From the NCBI GenBank assembly GCA_019747815.1, contig JAIEQJ010000001.1:120943-184942 (forward strand): a stretch of DNA of 64,000 nucleotides, in the 5' to 3' direction. This stretch comes from Hyphomonadaceae bacterium (GTDB taxonomy: Bacteria > Pseudomonadota > Alphaproteobacteria > Rhizobiales > Hyphomicrobiaceae). The position numbers and the translations under genes are program-made. The notes beneath the pieces are model-generated. The model did not search any database. It was given only the letters and a program-made list of their open reading frames with translations, and had not been told where the DNA came from. Positions 27,795 to 37,955 of the stretch are shown in pieces. Position 1 is the stretch's first letter; every line of letters begins with the position of its first letter.

Positions 27795-28520
27795 TTACTT
27801 CAGGGTGCCACGGGGACTGCGGAACAAATCTTCTAGATTGAAGCGATAGCCAATGTTGGCCGTGACGAACAACGGATCAATGTCGTGCTTGGCGACGATG
27901 GGGGCACCGGCGGTGGTCCAGGTGATCTTCGTGTCCTCGAACACCTTCTTTACGTCGAGGCCCAGCGACCACCCGCCACCGAGGTCATAGTCGAAACCCA
28001 CTTGCAGGGCCGGGCCGAAGCTGTCCTGAAAGTCGACACTCGTCGCACCAAGGCCGTTGCTGCCGGTCCGCTCACGGAAATAGTGCACCCATTGCACGCC
28101 GGCGCCGACGTAGGGGCGGAACCGGCCAAATCCATCGAAGTGGTACTGCACGGTCAGAAGTGGCGGGAAAACCCAAGTGTTGGCTATTTCGCCAAGGCTT
28201 GCTAGGCCGCCGGTGCCTTTGACACTTACCCGGTCGGCACAGCACAAAAGCTCAACAGCCCAGTTCTTGGTGAAGTAGTAGGTCAGTGTTGCCGACGGAA
28301 TATAAGTGTCATCAGTCGTTGCACCATTGCCAGGAAGGATATTGACACCCCCTTGGCTGAGCGACTTGGTATGGTCATCCGTATAGACACCCGTGACGCC
28401 GAGCTTGATCTGGAAATTGCCGTTGACGTCGCCCGCCGCTGCCGGCGTAGCGGCGCAGTAGCCGCACACGATGCCGATGCTGGCAACGGAAATGATTGAA
28501 GGCCTCTTTGGGTTCAACAT
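27795..28520 (-). CDS. ompW: OmpW-family outer membrane protein
   Basis: 241 aa. A signal peptide (MLNPKRPSIISVASIGIVCG, cut near PAAAG) precedes an eight-stranded barrel of the OmpW type, with FQIKLGVTGVYTDD at the mature N-terminus, YIPSATLTYYFTKNWAVE in the middle and GYRFNLEDLF at the end. OmpW proteins form small hydrophobic channels and are often under Fnr control. The divergent neighbour rule does not apply: the Crp/Fnr gene precedes it in the same direction. Confidence 0.9.
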   Translation of the reverse strand: MLNPKRPSIISVASIGIVCGYCAATPAAAGDVNGNFQIKLGVTGVYTDDHTKSLSQGGVNILPGNGATTDDTYIPSATLTYYFTKNWAVELLCCADRVSVKGTGGLASLGEIANTWVFPPLLTVQYHFDGFGRFRPYVGAGVQWVHYFRERTGSNGLGATSVDFQDSFGPALQVGFDYDLGGGWSLGLDVKKVFEDTKITWTTAGAPIVAKHDIDPLFVTANIGYRFNLEDLFRSPRGTLK

Positions 28521-28682
28521 GCGTTATTCCCTTTCCGGGGCGTTCCCATTCCTGGCGCGATGTGAACATCGGCCGTACGCCCACTATCGTTCAGGGATTC
28601 CTCCACCTCCTCAATTCGTTCTCCCTGACGAAGATCAGACAATGCTGACCTGCGTGTCAGTGTAGCTTTGATGACACCCTAT

Positions 28683-28700
28683 CGCTGATTCAGATCAGCG
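28683..28700. promoter_or_regulatory. Palindrome CGCTGAT-TCAG-ATCAGCG, Fnr/Crp-type site
   Basis: A perfect inverted repeat with a TGAT-N4-ATCA core, the spacing of Fnr-family operators (TTGAT-N4-ATCAA). It overlaps the stop codon of the Crp/Fnr gene and lies about 165 bases upstream of ompW, so it could control ompW. Two extra GC pairs extend it, so a hairpin role cannot be excluded. Confidence 0.45.
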
Positions 28701-29453
28701 CTGCGTTGACCCAGACAACCCTTCACGGCGCTGCCCAGCCATCTGCTGCAGCGCGCCGGCGATAGGTGTCATCGCGCACAGGCTCTGCCAATCCTTGATG
28801 ATCGCGCGTCCCCTGGTTGCCGCCGCGAGCACGCCCTTGGCTTTTAGACGCGACATGATGCGGCTCAGGGTGTCGGCATTGAGCGCCAGATGATCAGCAA
28901 TATCGCTGCGCGCCATCGCCAGGTCAAAGACCACACCGCAGGCCGTCAGGTGCCCGGTGCGCATTGCCACCTCGATAAGGAAAGAGGCGGTGCGCTCCTC
29001 GCCCGAAAGCGCCCCGACCGCGGCTACGTGCAGCATTTGCCGCGCCAGCAAATCTGTCGACCTGCGCGCTACGAAATGGCGGATCTTGGGCTCTCCCTCG
29101 ATCAGTTGCTCGGCAGTCTTGCCGTCCAGGCGGCCAACCTCTGTCGTCGTTGCCACCGTCAGCGCGACGCCGGCCAGGGGCGGCGCATGGCCAGTGCGGA
29201 AAATGTCGCCCGGAAACAACAGGCTCAGCATGGTCCGGTGCCTAGCCGAGGCTGTGGCGCTGACCAGCAGCAGGCCCGAGCGCACGAGATAAAAGACCTC
29301 CGCCTCGCGGGTGATGACGAGACGCTGCCGGCGGCGCAGGCGCAGGGCAGCACAGGCATTTTGCAGGAGCGCAAGTCCAGGATCGGCTCCTCCCGCGGTC
29401 GCGCCCGTCAGTTCCGGCCGGAACAAAGCTGCCAGGTCGCTGCGAACCGTCAT
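28695..29453 (-). CDS. Crp/Fnr-family transcriptional regulator
   Basis: 252 aa. The N-terminal cyclic-nucleotide-binding-like fold has VFYLVRSGLLLVS and LLFPGDIF. The C-terminal recognition helix region is FDLAMARSDIADHLALNADT then LSRIMSRLKAKGVL, of the FixK/FnrN type. The cysteines needed for an Fe-S cluster at the N-terminus are not arranged as in Fnr, so it is probably not a direct oxygen sensor by cluster. It is a candidate regulator of ompW and perhaps the cox genes. Confidence 0.85.
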   Translation of the reverse strand: MTVRSDLAALFRPELTGATAGGADPGLALLQNACAALRLRRRQRLVITREAEVFYLVRSGLLLVSATASARHRTMLSLLFPGDIFRTGHAPPLAGVALTVATTTEVGRLDGKTAEQLIEGEPKIRHFVARRSTDLLARQMLHVAAVGALSGEERTASFLIEVAMRTGHLTACGVVFDLAMARSDIADHLALNADTLSRIMSRLKAKGVLAAATRGRAIIKDWQSLCAMTPIAGALQQMAGQRREGLSGSTQR

Positions 29454-29870
29454 GTCACCCCGGGTCTCGCCGCCCTCCCGACCTCGCCGAGCGCGTTGAC
29501 CCGCGCGGCGCTCGAGACACGGCAGCGAGCAGGCCGGACATCACACCCTCCTCCCTTGTTCCGTTCTTGGCTGCCGCCGGCTTTCTAGGTGCGGGTTGGA
29601 CTCGCGGCCAGTACAAAGGCGTAAAAAAGGTTGCGCCGCGGGCGCAACACCAGCTGCACGGAAGTCAAGGAATGAGCCAGGCAAACTAACGAGCGGTGGC
29701 TTGCTTGCACGAGCCGCATTTTGTTTACACAGAATGCGGTTGATGGAACGAGCTTAGAACCGCCCCGACATTTTTCTTGCGCTGCAGCACACGACACCGT
29801 GCGAAGCCGCGCAGGGCTTGCGCCAACGGACGAATTGCGTCAGCTCAACCGCAAACTGAGGCCCTTTGTG
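29454..29870. promoter_or_regulatory. Upstream region of the Crp/Fnr gene
   Basis: About 420 bases without a credible gene, between the MHYT-LytTR gene end and the Crp/Fnr start. It contains copy B of the 33-base sequence (29685-29717). No terminator with a T-run is obvious after the MHYT gene. Confidence 0.4.
29685..29717. repeat. 33-bp sequence, copy B (upstream of Crp/Fnr gene)
   Basis: It begins CTAACGAGCGG and ends GCACGAGCCGCA, and matches copy A in 26 of 33 bases. Both copies have the same orientation relative to the downstream gene. Confidence 0.5.
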
Positions 29871-31070
29871 CTAGCGCCCATCGAGGATGGCCTTGAGCAC
29901 CGACAACTTGCGGCGACTGACGGGTAGGGAATAGGGGATGGAGGTGTCGAGCCGCGCGACAGCGCTGTCCCCGTCTCGACTCAGGGAGGCGATATGGTCC
30001 AGCGCCACGATATGGCTACGGTGGACGCGAATGAACTGCGATTGATCAAGCCGGTTCTCGACATCGGCGATTGAAAGGCCACAAAAGAACGTGTTGGTGC
30101 CATCGAACACGCTGGTGTAGTGGGCCTCGGCCTTCACAGCTTTTACCCTCCAAATGGGTAGATAGTGCGTAACGCCCTCCTTCTCCACCGGCAGCACGGA
30201 ACTGCGACGGTGCTCCCCGGGCCCGGCAACTTGATCCGGATCTCCAGCGAGGATGCCCGCTTCCCCGAGAAGCTCAGGGTTCGACCCGACCGCCAAGAGC
30301 GGTCGAGAGACAATCGAATGCGTTTCCGGCGTGGGCGCCCCGTCCGGCACCAATGTCAAGAGGAATGACAGAGAGCAGCCGAAAGCTACGATGGCGACGA
30401 TGTAGGCCAGCAGCTCACGTGACATCGCCGTGCCGATAACGGCAATGTTGCAGGGTGCCACCCCGCTCAACCCGCCGCCGCAAGTTGCCGGATTGAGCGT
30501 CATCCCCGCCATAGCCGTATAGTGCATGCCGGAAATGGCCAGGCCGAGCGCGATCGAGGAGGCAACCAACGGCAGCCTATTGGTACCGGAAAAGGCGAAC
30601 CGGAAGGCGATGCCAGAGGCCACAACGCCGATTAGAAAACTGGCGACCACGTAGGCGGGATAGTGGTGCATGAGAGCGTTGGAATGCAACGCGGCCATGC
30701 CGATAAAGTGCATGACGACGATGCCTGTCCCCATGACCGTCGCCGACATTGCCAGAACAACAACCGAAGTAGGTGCGCTCGAGGCCAAAAAGATCGCAAA
30801 GCCGACGACGATGACGCACACGAGGAACGAGATCAGCGTGGGCAGCACGAGGAATTCGATCGGGACCGGCGACTGGATGGCCAGCATCCCAAGGAAGTGC
30901 ATCGACCAGATCGCAACTCCCAGGGTTATCGCCGCGGCCGCCAACAGCAACCTGCGCCTCGGTCCAACACCCTTTGGCAAACCCAGGGTAAGACTCAATC
31001 CAGCGTAGGCTCCCTGGATTGCGACAACGATCGACAACGCGACGATCCAGCCCTCGTGACTGATGCCCAT
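29871..31070 (-). CDS. MHYT-LytTR membrane regulator, CoxC/CoxH type
   Basis: 399 aa. Seven predicted membrane helices hold three repeats of the MHYT type: SMHFLGM, VMHFIGM and MHYTAMAGM, the pattern proposed to bind copper and sense CO, O2 or NO. The C-terminal ~110 residues are a LytTR DNA-binding domain (VKAVKAEAHYTSVF, FIRVHRSHIVALDHI). This architecture is that of CoxC and CoxH of O. carboxidovorans. GAGGAAACGCCG precedes the ATG at 31070, which I prefer to the TTG at 31112. It is a likely signal-responsive regulator of the cox genes. Confidence 0.88.
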   Translation of the reverse strand: MGISHEGWIVALSIVVAIQGAYAGLSLTLGLPKGVGPRRRLLLAAAAITLGVAIWSMHFLGMLAIQSPVPIEFLVLPTLISFLVCVIVVGFAIFLASSAPTSVVVLAMSATVMGTGIVVMHFIGMAALHSNALMHHYPAYVVASFLIGVVASGIAFRFAFSGTNRLPLVASSIALGLAISGMHYTAMAGMTLNPATCGGGLSGVAPCNIAVIGTAMSRELLAYIVAIVAFGCSLSFLLTLVPDGAPTPETHSIVSRPLLAVGSNPELLGEAGILAGDPDQVAGPGEHRRSSVLPVEKEGVTHYLPIWRVKAVKAEAHYTSVFDGTNTFFCGLSIADVENRLDQSQFIRVHRSHIVALDHIASLSRDGDSAVARLDTSIPYSLPVSRRKLSVLKAILDGR

Positions 31071-31304
31071 CGGCGTTTCCTCGCGACAGCGCAATTGCCC
31101 TGCTTTGTTCAAGCAGCAAGCATTTCAGGGCGCCCACATCACCAGACGCACCCGGCTTCTCGATACTGCCCAAATCCGGCTCAATACGCCACACCCCAAA
31201 ATCCTGGCCGCGCTGTTCGCGCGATCCCCCCTCGGCCGTTACCTCTCGGTCCTTGGGCGCTGCCACGGCAATGACGCGCGCTCCTGAGTAGAGGACCAAA
31301 GTCC

Positions 31305-32015
31305 TTATTTGCCGCGAGGCAGCCTGCTCCCAAGCGCCGCTGCACAAGCCCGGGTCACAGCCTCCCCTATCTGTGCCATGTTCCGCCCGTACGCTTCCGG
31401 CTCCCCGCTACCGAACACGGCAGAGCCTGCAACGAATGCATTGGCACCTGCAATCCCTGCCAGCGCGGCACTCTCCGCCGTGATACCGCCGTCGACTTCG
31501 ATGTCGATCGGCCTGGCGCCTACCATCTCCCTCACGCGGCGTATCTTCTCCAGCATTGCCGGGATGAACTGCTGCCCCCCGAAGCCGGGATTGACGGTCA
31601 TCACGAGGATAAGATCGAGACGATCGAGCACATGCGCAAGCACCGTCTCGGGCGTTGCAGGGTTCAAGGACGCTCCAGCCTTCTTGCCGAGCGCACGGAT
31701 GGTCTGCAGGGTGCGATCGAGATGCGGGCCCGCTTCCGCATGCACGGTAATGATGTCGGCACCGGCATCAGCGAAGGCTTGCAGATACGGTTCAGCCGGC
31801 GCGATCATGAGATGACAATCGAACACCTTGCGCGAGACGCCGCGGATGGCCTTTACGACAGGCGGGCCAAAGGTGATGTTCGACACGAAATGACCGTCCA
31901 TCACGTCGAGATGAATCCAATCGGCGCCCGCGGCGTCGACGGCCCGGACTTCTTCGCCCAGGCGCGCAAAGTCAGCGGAGAGTATGGAGGGCGCGACTAC
32001 GAGTGGACGCCGCAC
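31305..32015 (-). CDS. rpe: Ribulose-phosphate 3-epimerase
   Basis: 236 aa TIM barrel. Motifs are [34 protein letters not shown] with metal-binding H and D, VDGGI and the phosphate site GSAVFGS. It interconverts ribulose-5-phosphate and xylulose-5-phosphate and is the cbbE gene in Calvin operons. GGGAGG lies before a GTG start at 32015. It follows cbbX after 26 bases and is the last gene of the broken cbb operon. Confidence 0.92.
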   Translation of the reverse strand: MRRPLVVAPSILSADFARLGEEVRAVDAAGADWIHLDVMDGHFVSNITFGPPVVKAIRGVSRKVFDCHLMIAPAEPYLQAFADAGADIITVHAEAGPHLDRTLQTIRALGKKAGASLNPATPETVLAHVLDRLDLILVMTVNPGFGGQQFIPAMLEKIRRVREMVGARPIDIEVDGGITAESAALAGIAGANAFVAGSAVFGSGEPEAYGRNMAQIGEAVTRACAAALGSRLPRGK

Positions 32016-32041
32016 TACTGACCTCCCGATATACCCACGCC

Positions 32042-32977
32042 CTAGTGTGTAGCGGGGCCGGCCGAGCCGTTCCTGCGCAGCACGCGGCTGGCCAGGATGT
32101 CGGGTGCATCAATGGTCATCAGGTCTGCGACCGTGACCATGCGATCCGCCGCCATATGCCGGTTCGCCTGCCTAAGCCGCGCGCGATCGAGGGCATTGCG
32201 GATGGAACGCGCATTGGCGAACAACGGCTGGCGCATGCGCTCCGTGATATAGGCCCTCAGTGCATCGGCTGCGCATGAACTCAGCCGATAGTTCTGCTTG
32301 GCCAGCATCATTTCAGCGATACGGAACAACTCGTCATCCGAGAAATCCGGGAAATCGATGTGGTGGGCAACACGCGACCGGAAGCCCGGGTTAGACCTAA
32401 AGAATGTCTCCATGCGGGCGGTGTAGCCCGCGAGAATGACAACCAGGTCCTCGCGCTGATTTTCCATGACCTGCAGGAGGATCTCGATGGCCTCCTGCCC
32501 GTAGTCGCGCTCATTCTCTTGACGGTGAAGGTAGTAAGCCTCGTCGATGAACAACACGCCGCCCATGGCCTTCTTGAGGATCTCCTTCGTCTTTGGCGCG
32601 GTGTGACCGATGTACTGCCCGACCAGGTCGTCGCGCGTAACCGAAACCAGATGTCCGCGGCGCACATAGCCCAGCTTGTGCAGAAGCTCGGCCATCCTCA
32701 GAGCAACCGTTGTCTTTCCGGTGCCGGGATTGCCGGTGAAACTCATGTGCAGGGTTGGAGCTTCGGCCGAAAGGGCCATGCGCTTGCGCACCCGATCGAC
32801 CAAGAGAAGTGCTGCAATTTCGCGGATGCGTTGCTTGACCGGAGCGAGGCCGACCAGATCGCGGTCGAGTTGCTCCAGGATCGAACCAAGTCCGGTCGCG
32901 GCGAACTCGGCGCGCAAGTCGACATCTTCGGATGCAATGGCACTCCGGGCTGCTCCATTCTTTTCACAATCTGCCAT
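32042..32977 (-). CDS. cbbX: CbbX, red-type RuBisCO activase
   Basis: 311 aa AAA+ protein. Walker A is GNPGTGKTT, Walker B is [11 protein letters not shown], and the pore-loop segment around LVGQYIGHT is present. CbbX remodels inhibited red-type RuBisCO by pulling on the C-terminus of CbbL. The ATG at 32977 starts MADCEKNG with AAGGA upstream; the longer frame to 33322 overlaps cbbS and is not credible. With CbbL truncated its substrate is missing, at least from this locus. Confidence 0.93.
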   Translation of the reverse strand: MADCEKNGAARSAIASEDVDLRAEFAATGLGSILEQLDRDLVGLAPVKQRIREIAALLLVDRVRKRMALSAEAPTLHMSFTGNPGTGKTTVALRMAELLHKLGYVRRGHLVSVTRDDLVGQYIGHTAPKTKEILKKAMGGVLFIDEAYYLHRQENERDYGQEAIEILLQVMENQREDLVVILAGYTARMETFFRSNPGFRSRVAHHIDFPDFSDDELFRIAEMMLAKQNYRLSSCAADALRAYITERMRQPLFANARSIRNALDRARLRQANRHMAADRMVTVADLMTIDAPDILASRVLRRNGSAGPATH

Positions 32978-33045
32978 GGCGTCCTTCGGATAGGCTCCAA
33001 AAAGGAGGGGAGGCCGAAGCCTCCCCCAGTCTGGGGAGGACCTGC

Positions 33046-33471
33046 TCAGTTGCGATAGCGTTCGCCCTCGGTTCGATCGGTGGCGTAGGCGTGCGTCGTG
33101 TAGCTGACATTGCGGCCAACGCTCTCTTGCCGTTGCAAGCGGAACCCAGGCTCGTTCTTGGGTCTGTCGACAATGATGGAGAGCTTGACGGATTCGCAGC
33201 CGTGCGAAGCGTCGAATGCGCTCAAGCGAATATAGTGCCGTCCCCCGTAGACCTTGCGGCACTCCCTGAACTCCAGCATCACCGCCGAGGCATCCTTGGT
33301 GTCGAACATCGGCACCCCCCACATTTCCCAGTAGGTGTTGCGCGGATGGGGATCGTCCGTGAACTCAAGGTTCACGGCCCAGCCCTTGTCGATGCAGTAC
33401 TGCACCTGCTTCTTGATCTGCTCATCGGTCAGGTCGGGCAGGAAGGAGAACGTGCCCTGGGTAATGCGCAT
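33046..33471 (-). CDS. cbbS: RuBisCO small subunit, red type
   Basis: 141 aa, with the C-terminal extension typical of red-type (form IC/ID) small subunits. It starts [19 protein letters not shown], and [20 protein letters not shown] and [15 protein letters not shown] follow. The ATG at 33471 lies 10 bases after the cbbL stop. The gene itself is intact; its large-subunit partner in this operon is not. Confidence 0.93.
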   Translation of the reverse strand: MRITQGTFSFLPDLTDEQIKKQVQYCIDKGWAVNLEFTDDPHPRNTYWEMWGVPMFDTKDASAVMLEFRECRKVYGGRHYIRLSAFDASHGCESVKLSIIVDRPKNEPGFRLQRQESVGRNVSYTTHAYATDRTEGERYRN

Positions 33472-33481
33472 CTCTTGTCTC

Positions 33482-34610
<1,129 letters not shown>

Positions 34611-34633
34611 TGCGCCGTGTCCCGCCTCGCTGC

Positions 34634-35677
34634 TCAGTTGCGAAACAGGCCGCGCTCGCCGAACAGCGGCGAGCGGTGACCGATGACGTGCGGCTCGCTC
34701 TTGTAGCGCGCGATGCGATCAACCTCCTCGCGCGAACCGAAAATCAGCGGCTTTCGCTGATGCAAGCCCGCGGGGATCAGGTCGAGAATCCGCTCCGTCC
34801 CATTCGTGGCCTTGCCTCCCGCCTGCTCGATGAGCCAGGCAATGGGATTGGCTTCGTAGACAAGGCGCAAGCGGCCTTGCTCATATCCCTTCCGGGCGTC
34901 GCGCGGATAGAGAAACACGCCGCCGCGGGAAAGAATGCGATGGCACTCCGCCACAAGGGAGGCGTTCCAGCGCATATTGTAGTCTTCGCCCCGGGGGCCG
35001 TCCCTGCCCGCGACGCAATCGGCGACATATGCCTTGACGGGAGGGCTCCAATGCCGCTCGTTCGAGGCGTTGATCGCGTATTCCCGTGTTGTGCTTGCGA
35101 TCTGAACATTGGCGCCCGTCAGACGAAACGAACCCGACTTGCAATCGAGGGTGAAGATCAGGGCGCCCTTGCCGACCGTCAATGCCAACGCGCACTGAGG
35201 GCCGTAGATCACGTATCCTGCCGCCTTTTGCCGGCTGCCCGGCTGCAGAAACACTGATCCGCGGGCGCCGCTGTTGTCCGCACATGGCAGGATTGAGAAG
35301 ATCGTGCCAATGGCCGTGTTGGCATCGATGTTAGATGAGCCATCGAGGGGATCGAGCGCGACCGCGATCTGTCCTGTACCCTGAAGTTCAACCGGCTCAT
35401 CCAACTCCTCCGAAGCAACAATAGAAGCGGGCGATGCCCGCAATGCCTGCATCAGAAGGTCGTTGGCGCGCACATCCAGCGCCTTCTGCGCGTCGCCTTG
35501 GCTGTTGGCGCCCACAACGGCGCCGAGTTCACCTTCGAGCCGACCGAGAGCAACAAGCTCGGCGATCAATCGCGTACCTTCGGCGATGGCAAGGACGGTT
35601 TTCGCGACGGCAGCCCGTTCGGCGCTGATGCTTCCCCAACCGTCAAGATACGTCGCAAGTGAAATAGCCCGGCACAT
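34634..35677 (-). CDS. cbbF: Fructose-1,6-bisphosphatase class 1
   Basis: 347 aa. The metal- and substrate-binding motif is VALDPLDGSSNIDAN, with ASEELDEP before it and GRLRLVYEANPIAWLIEQAG in the C-terminal active site. It dephosphorylates fructose-1,6-bisphosphate and, in Calvin operons, sedoheptulose-1,7-bisphosphate. GGGAGG lies upstream of the ATG at 35677; the TTG at 35719 is less likely. It is the first gene of the cbb operon, divergent from cbbR, and is itself complete. Confidence 0.92.
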   Translation of the reverse strand: MCRAISLATYLDGWGSISAERAAVAKTVLAIAEGTRLIAELVALGRLEGELGAVVGANSQGDAQKALDVRANDLLMQALRASPASIVASEELDEPVELQGTGQIAVALDPLDGSSNIDANTAIGTIFSILPCADNSGARGSVFLQPGSRQKAAGYVIYGPQCALALTVGKGALIFTLDCKSGSFRLTGANVQIASTTREYAINASNERHWSPPVKAYVADCVAGRDGPRGEDYNMRWNASLVAECHRILSRGGVFLYPRDARKGYEQGRLRLVYEANPIAWLIEQAGGKATNGTERILDLIPAGLHQRKPLIFGSREEVDRIARYKSEPHVIGHRSPLFGERGLFRN

Positions 35678-35855
35678 TGCACGTCCACCCTCCCATGACG
35701 GTGCATTCGCGCGCGGCAATCGAGTGCTACGCGTGTCGCCACCACGTTTGATGCGCGTACGCCGCGCATTCGTTGGCGAGAACTCTGGCTCAATAGATGG
35801 CTAAGTAAATTTGAAATATCTTGCATGCTGACAAAGAAAAACTAATCTCAAGATC
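35678..35855. promoter_or_regulatory. cbbR-cbbF divergent promoter region
   Basis: 178 bases between two divergent starts. The part next to cbbR (35805-35855) is distinctly AT-rich (AAATTTGAAATATCTTGCA) compared with the flanks, as expected for a LysR-regulated promoter. I cannot assign exact CbbR half-sites. Confidence 0.5.
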
Positions 35856-36812
35856 ATGAGCCAGATCACGTTGAAACAACTTCGGATCGTGTCTGCGATT
35901 GCGCGAACTGAAAAAATCATAAATGTTGCCAAAGAGTTAGGTGTGACGCCGCCGGCGGTAACACTGCAACTAAAACTGCTGGAGGATGCGGCCGGCTTGC
36001 CTCTCTTCGAGCGTGTTCGTGGCGGTATGCGGCTGACAGACGCAGGTCGGCTCTATGTCAATGCCGGACGCCGCGTGGACAACGTGCTCGCCGAATGCAG
36101 CGAGGCCATGCGCCAGCTGAAGGGGTTGAGCGCTGGTCGCGTTACCGTCGGTCTCGTCAGCACGGCCAAGTATTTCGCCCCGCGCGCACTTGCCAGCTTC
36201 GCTGCCCAACATCCGGGTGTTGAGATGCAACTTCAGATCGGCAATCGGGAGCGGACGATAGCTGCCCTCGCAGACTTGGAGCTTGATCTCGCGATCACTG
36301 GCTATCCACCCGACAACATGGCCTTCGAAAAGAAGGCCATCGGCGACCACCCGCACGTTATCATCGCGGCACCTTACCACCGCCTGGCTGCTCGTCGCCG
36401 CATAAAGCCCAGCGAACTTGCAAACGAAGTGTTCCTGACGCGCGAGCCTGGTTCCGGCACTCGCCGGCTGATGGAGCGGCTTTTCGCGAGTGCGGGCATC
36501 GCCCCGCGCATCGCCATGGAGATCGACTCCAACGAGACGATCAAGCAGTCCGTGATGGTCGGTCTTGGCATTGCCGTCATCTCGTCCCACACGGTTGCCG
36601 CTGAGATCGACGCAGGTCGATTGGCGCTTCTGGATGTGCGCGGCTTGCCGGTCGTCCGCAAATGGTATGTCGTTCGCCACGCGGCGAGACGCCAGCTTCC
36701 GGCGACGTCGGCCATGTGGGATTTTCTCGTGTCCGAGGGATCGCGATTTCTACCAACGCCCGGAGGCAAGGTACTGCGCTCATCTGGCGCAAAGCGGCTA
36801 CGCGTTAGATAG
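35856..36812 (+). CDS. cbbR: CbbR, LysR-type regulator of the Calvin operon
   Basis: 318 aa. The N-terminal winged helix reads TLKQLRIVSAIARTEKI, NVAKELGVTPPAVTLQLKLL, a CbbR-like form. The C-terminal effector domain (RVTVGLVSTAKYFAPRAL, AITGYPPDN) matches CbbR proteins. It is transcribed away from cbbF, the usual arrangement. It would activate cbb genes in response to metabolites such as NADPH or RuBP. Confidence 0.88.
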   Translation: MSQITLKQLRIVSAIARTEKIINVAKELGVTPPAVTLQLKLLEDAAGLPLFERVRGGMRLTDAGRLYVNAGRRVDNVLAECSEAMRQLKGLSAGRVTVGLVSTAKYFAPRALASFAAQHPGVEMQLQIGNRERTIAALADLELDLAITGYPPDNMAFEKKAIGDHPHVIIAAPYHRLAARRRIKPSELANEVFLTREPGSGTRRLMERLFASAGIAPRIAMEIDSNETIKQSVMVGLGIAVISSHTVAAEIDAGRLALLDVRGLPVVRKWYVVRHAARRQLPATSAMWDFLVSEGSRFLPTPGGKVLRSSGAKRLRVR

Positions 36813-36867
36813 TCCAGGCGCTCGTGCAACGCCGCCGCAACGCTAAGCCGGGTCGTTCGCGGACGAG

Positions 36868-37540
36868 CTATTGATGAGTAAGCATACTCAGCGACTGGTT
36901 CTTCGCCCTTGATTGATCCGCCCGTCTCTGCCGTGGTGGTAGTCGCGCCTTGAGCGTCTTCATGAAGCTCTCGGCGTAGGAGTTGCCGCGCCAGCCCATC
37001 GATCCCCTGAGGCCGTGCTTCTCGAGCTCGGCACGGTAGTCCTCAGCAGCATTATTGCGAGCCGCGATCGCGGAATGATGGATGCAGTCCTTGGGCGGTT
37101 GCCGGTTGGCGATGGCCGCTCTGAGAGCCGCGAGCGCCAGGCGAGCATCGACACGCCGGGTGATGGCGTAGCCGACCACGCGCCGCGACCAGGCATCGAG
37201 AATGGCTGCCAGATAGACGAAGCCGGCTGCGATGGCGATATAGGTGATATCGGCGACCCAGAGCTGGTTTGGTCCTGTCGGCACAACGTCTTTCGCCAGG
37301 TTCGGGAAGATCGGGCCGTCATGGTCGCTGTCGGTGGTGGCCACAAAACGCCTGCGCGGCCGCACGGATAGCCCGCTTTCCTGCATCAGCCGCATCACCT
37401 TCTTGTGGTTGACGAGGCAGCCGGTAGCGTGCAGTTCGGCAGTCACGCGCCGATAGCCGTACGACGGCCACTCGACGCAGATCCCTTGATGTGTTCGACA
37501 AGCCGGGCCTCGGCGATCGGTTGGCTTGCTGGCTCGTCAT
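36868..37540 (-). pseudogene. IS3-family transposase orfB, inactivated
   Basis: The rve integrase core is recognisable: YRRVTAELHATG (interrupted by a shift), NHKKVMRLMQESGLSVR, NQLWVADITYIAI with the first catalytic D, and YLAAILDAWSRRVVGYA. The second catalytic region should read HHSDRGSQYA but is HHSAIAARNNAA, through insertions that restore the frame, so the aspartate is lost. Upstream residues occur in another frame (37319-37540). Confidence 0.75.
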
Positions 37541-37564
37541 AGTAGGTCGACCGTGCGAGACCCA

Positions 37565-37915
37565 TCAGTCGGCATCCTTCGGCGACCGAGAGACCATGGG
37601 CCCGGAAACGACGGACAAGTCGCGCTTGTCGGCTGGCGAGCGTGCCGCGAAGCCCCCTTTAGAAACTCGTTCTCGAGGACGAGCTTGCCGACCAGTCGCT
37701 CCAGCGCGCCGATACGCGCTTTCGTATTCCTGCAGGATGCTCGCCGCCGCCAGATCGTCGTCGAACTTCCCAGCTTCCGCCTTGGCGGGCCAGATGCGCA
37801 CAAGGCTGCGGCTGATGCCATGGCGCTTGGCGAGCCCATGCAAGGTCTCGCCCGCCTGATACTCATGCACAACCTGTCGCTTGAACTCGATCGAATATCT
37901 GCGCTGTGTGGCCAC
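37565..37915 (-). pseudogene. IS3-family transposase orfA, frameshifted
   Basis: It starts MATQRRYSIEFKRQVVHEYQ, then GLAKRHGISRSLVRIWPAK, the HTH of IS3 orfA. After SILQEYE the frame shifts; the neighbouring frame continues ARIGALERLVGKLVLENEFL, the leucine-zipper part. The product would be non-functional. Confidence 0.75.
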
Positions 37916-37955
37916 GGGCTTTCTCCTCGAAAGCCCGGTCCAGATAGTCCGATTC

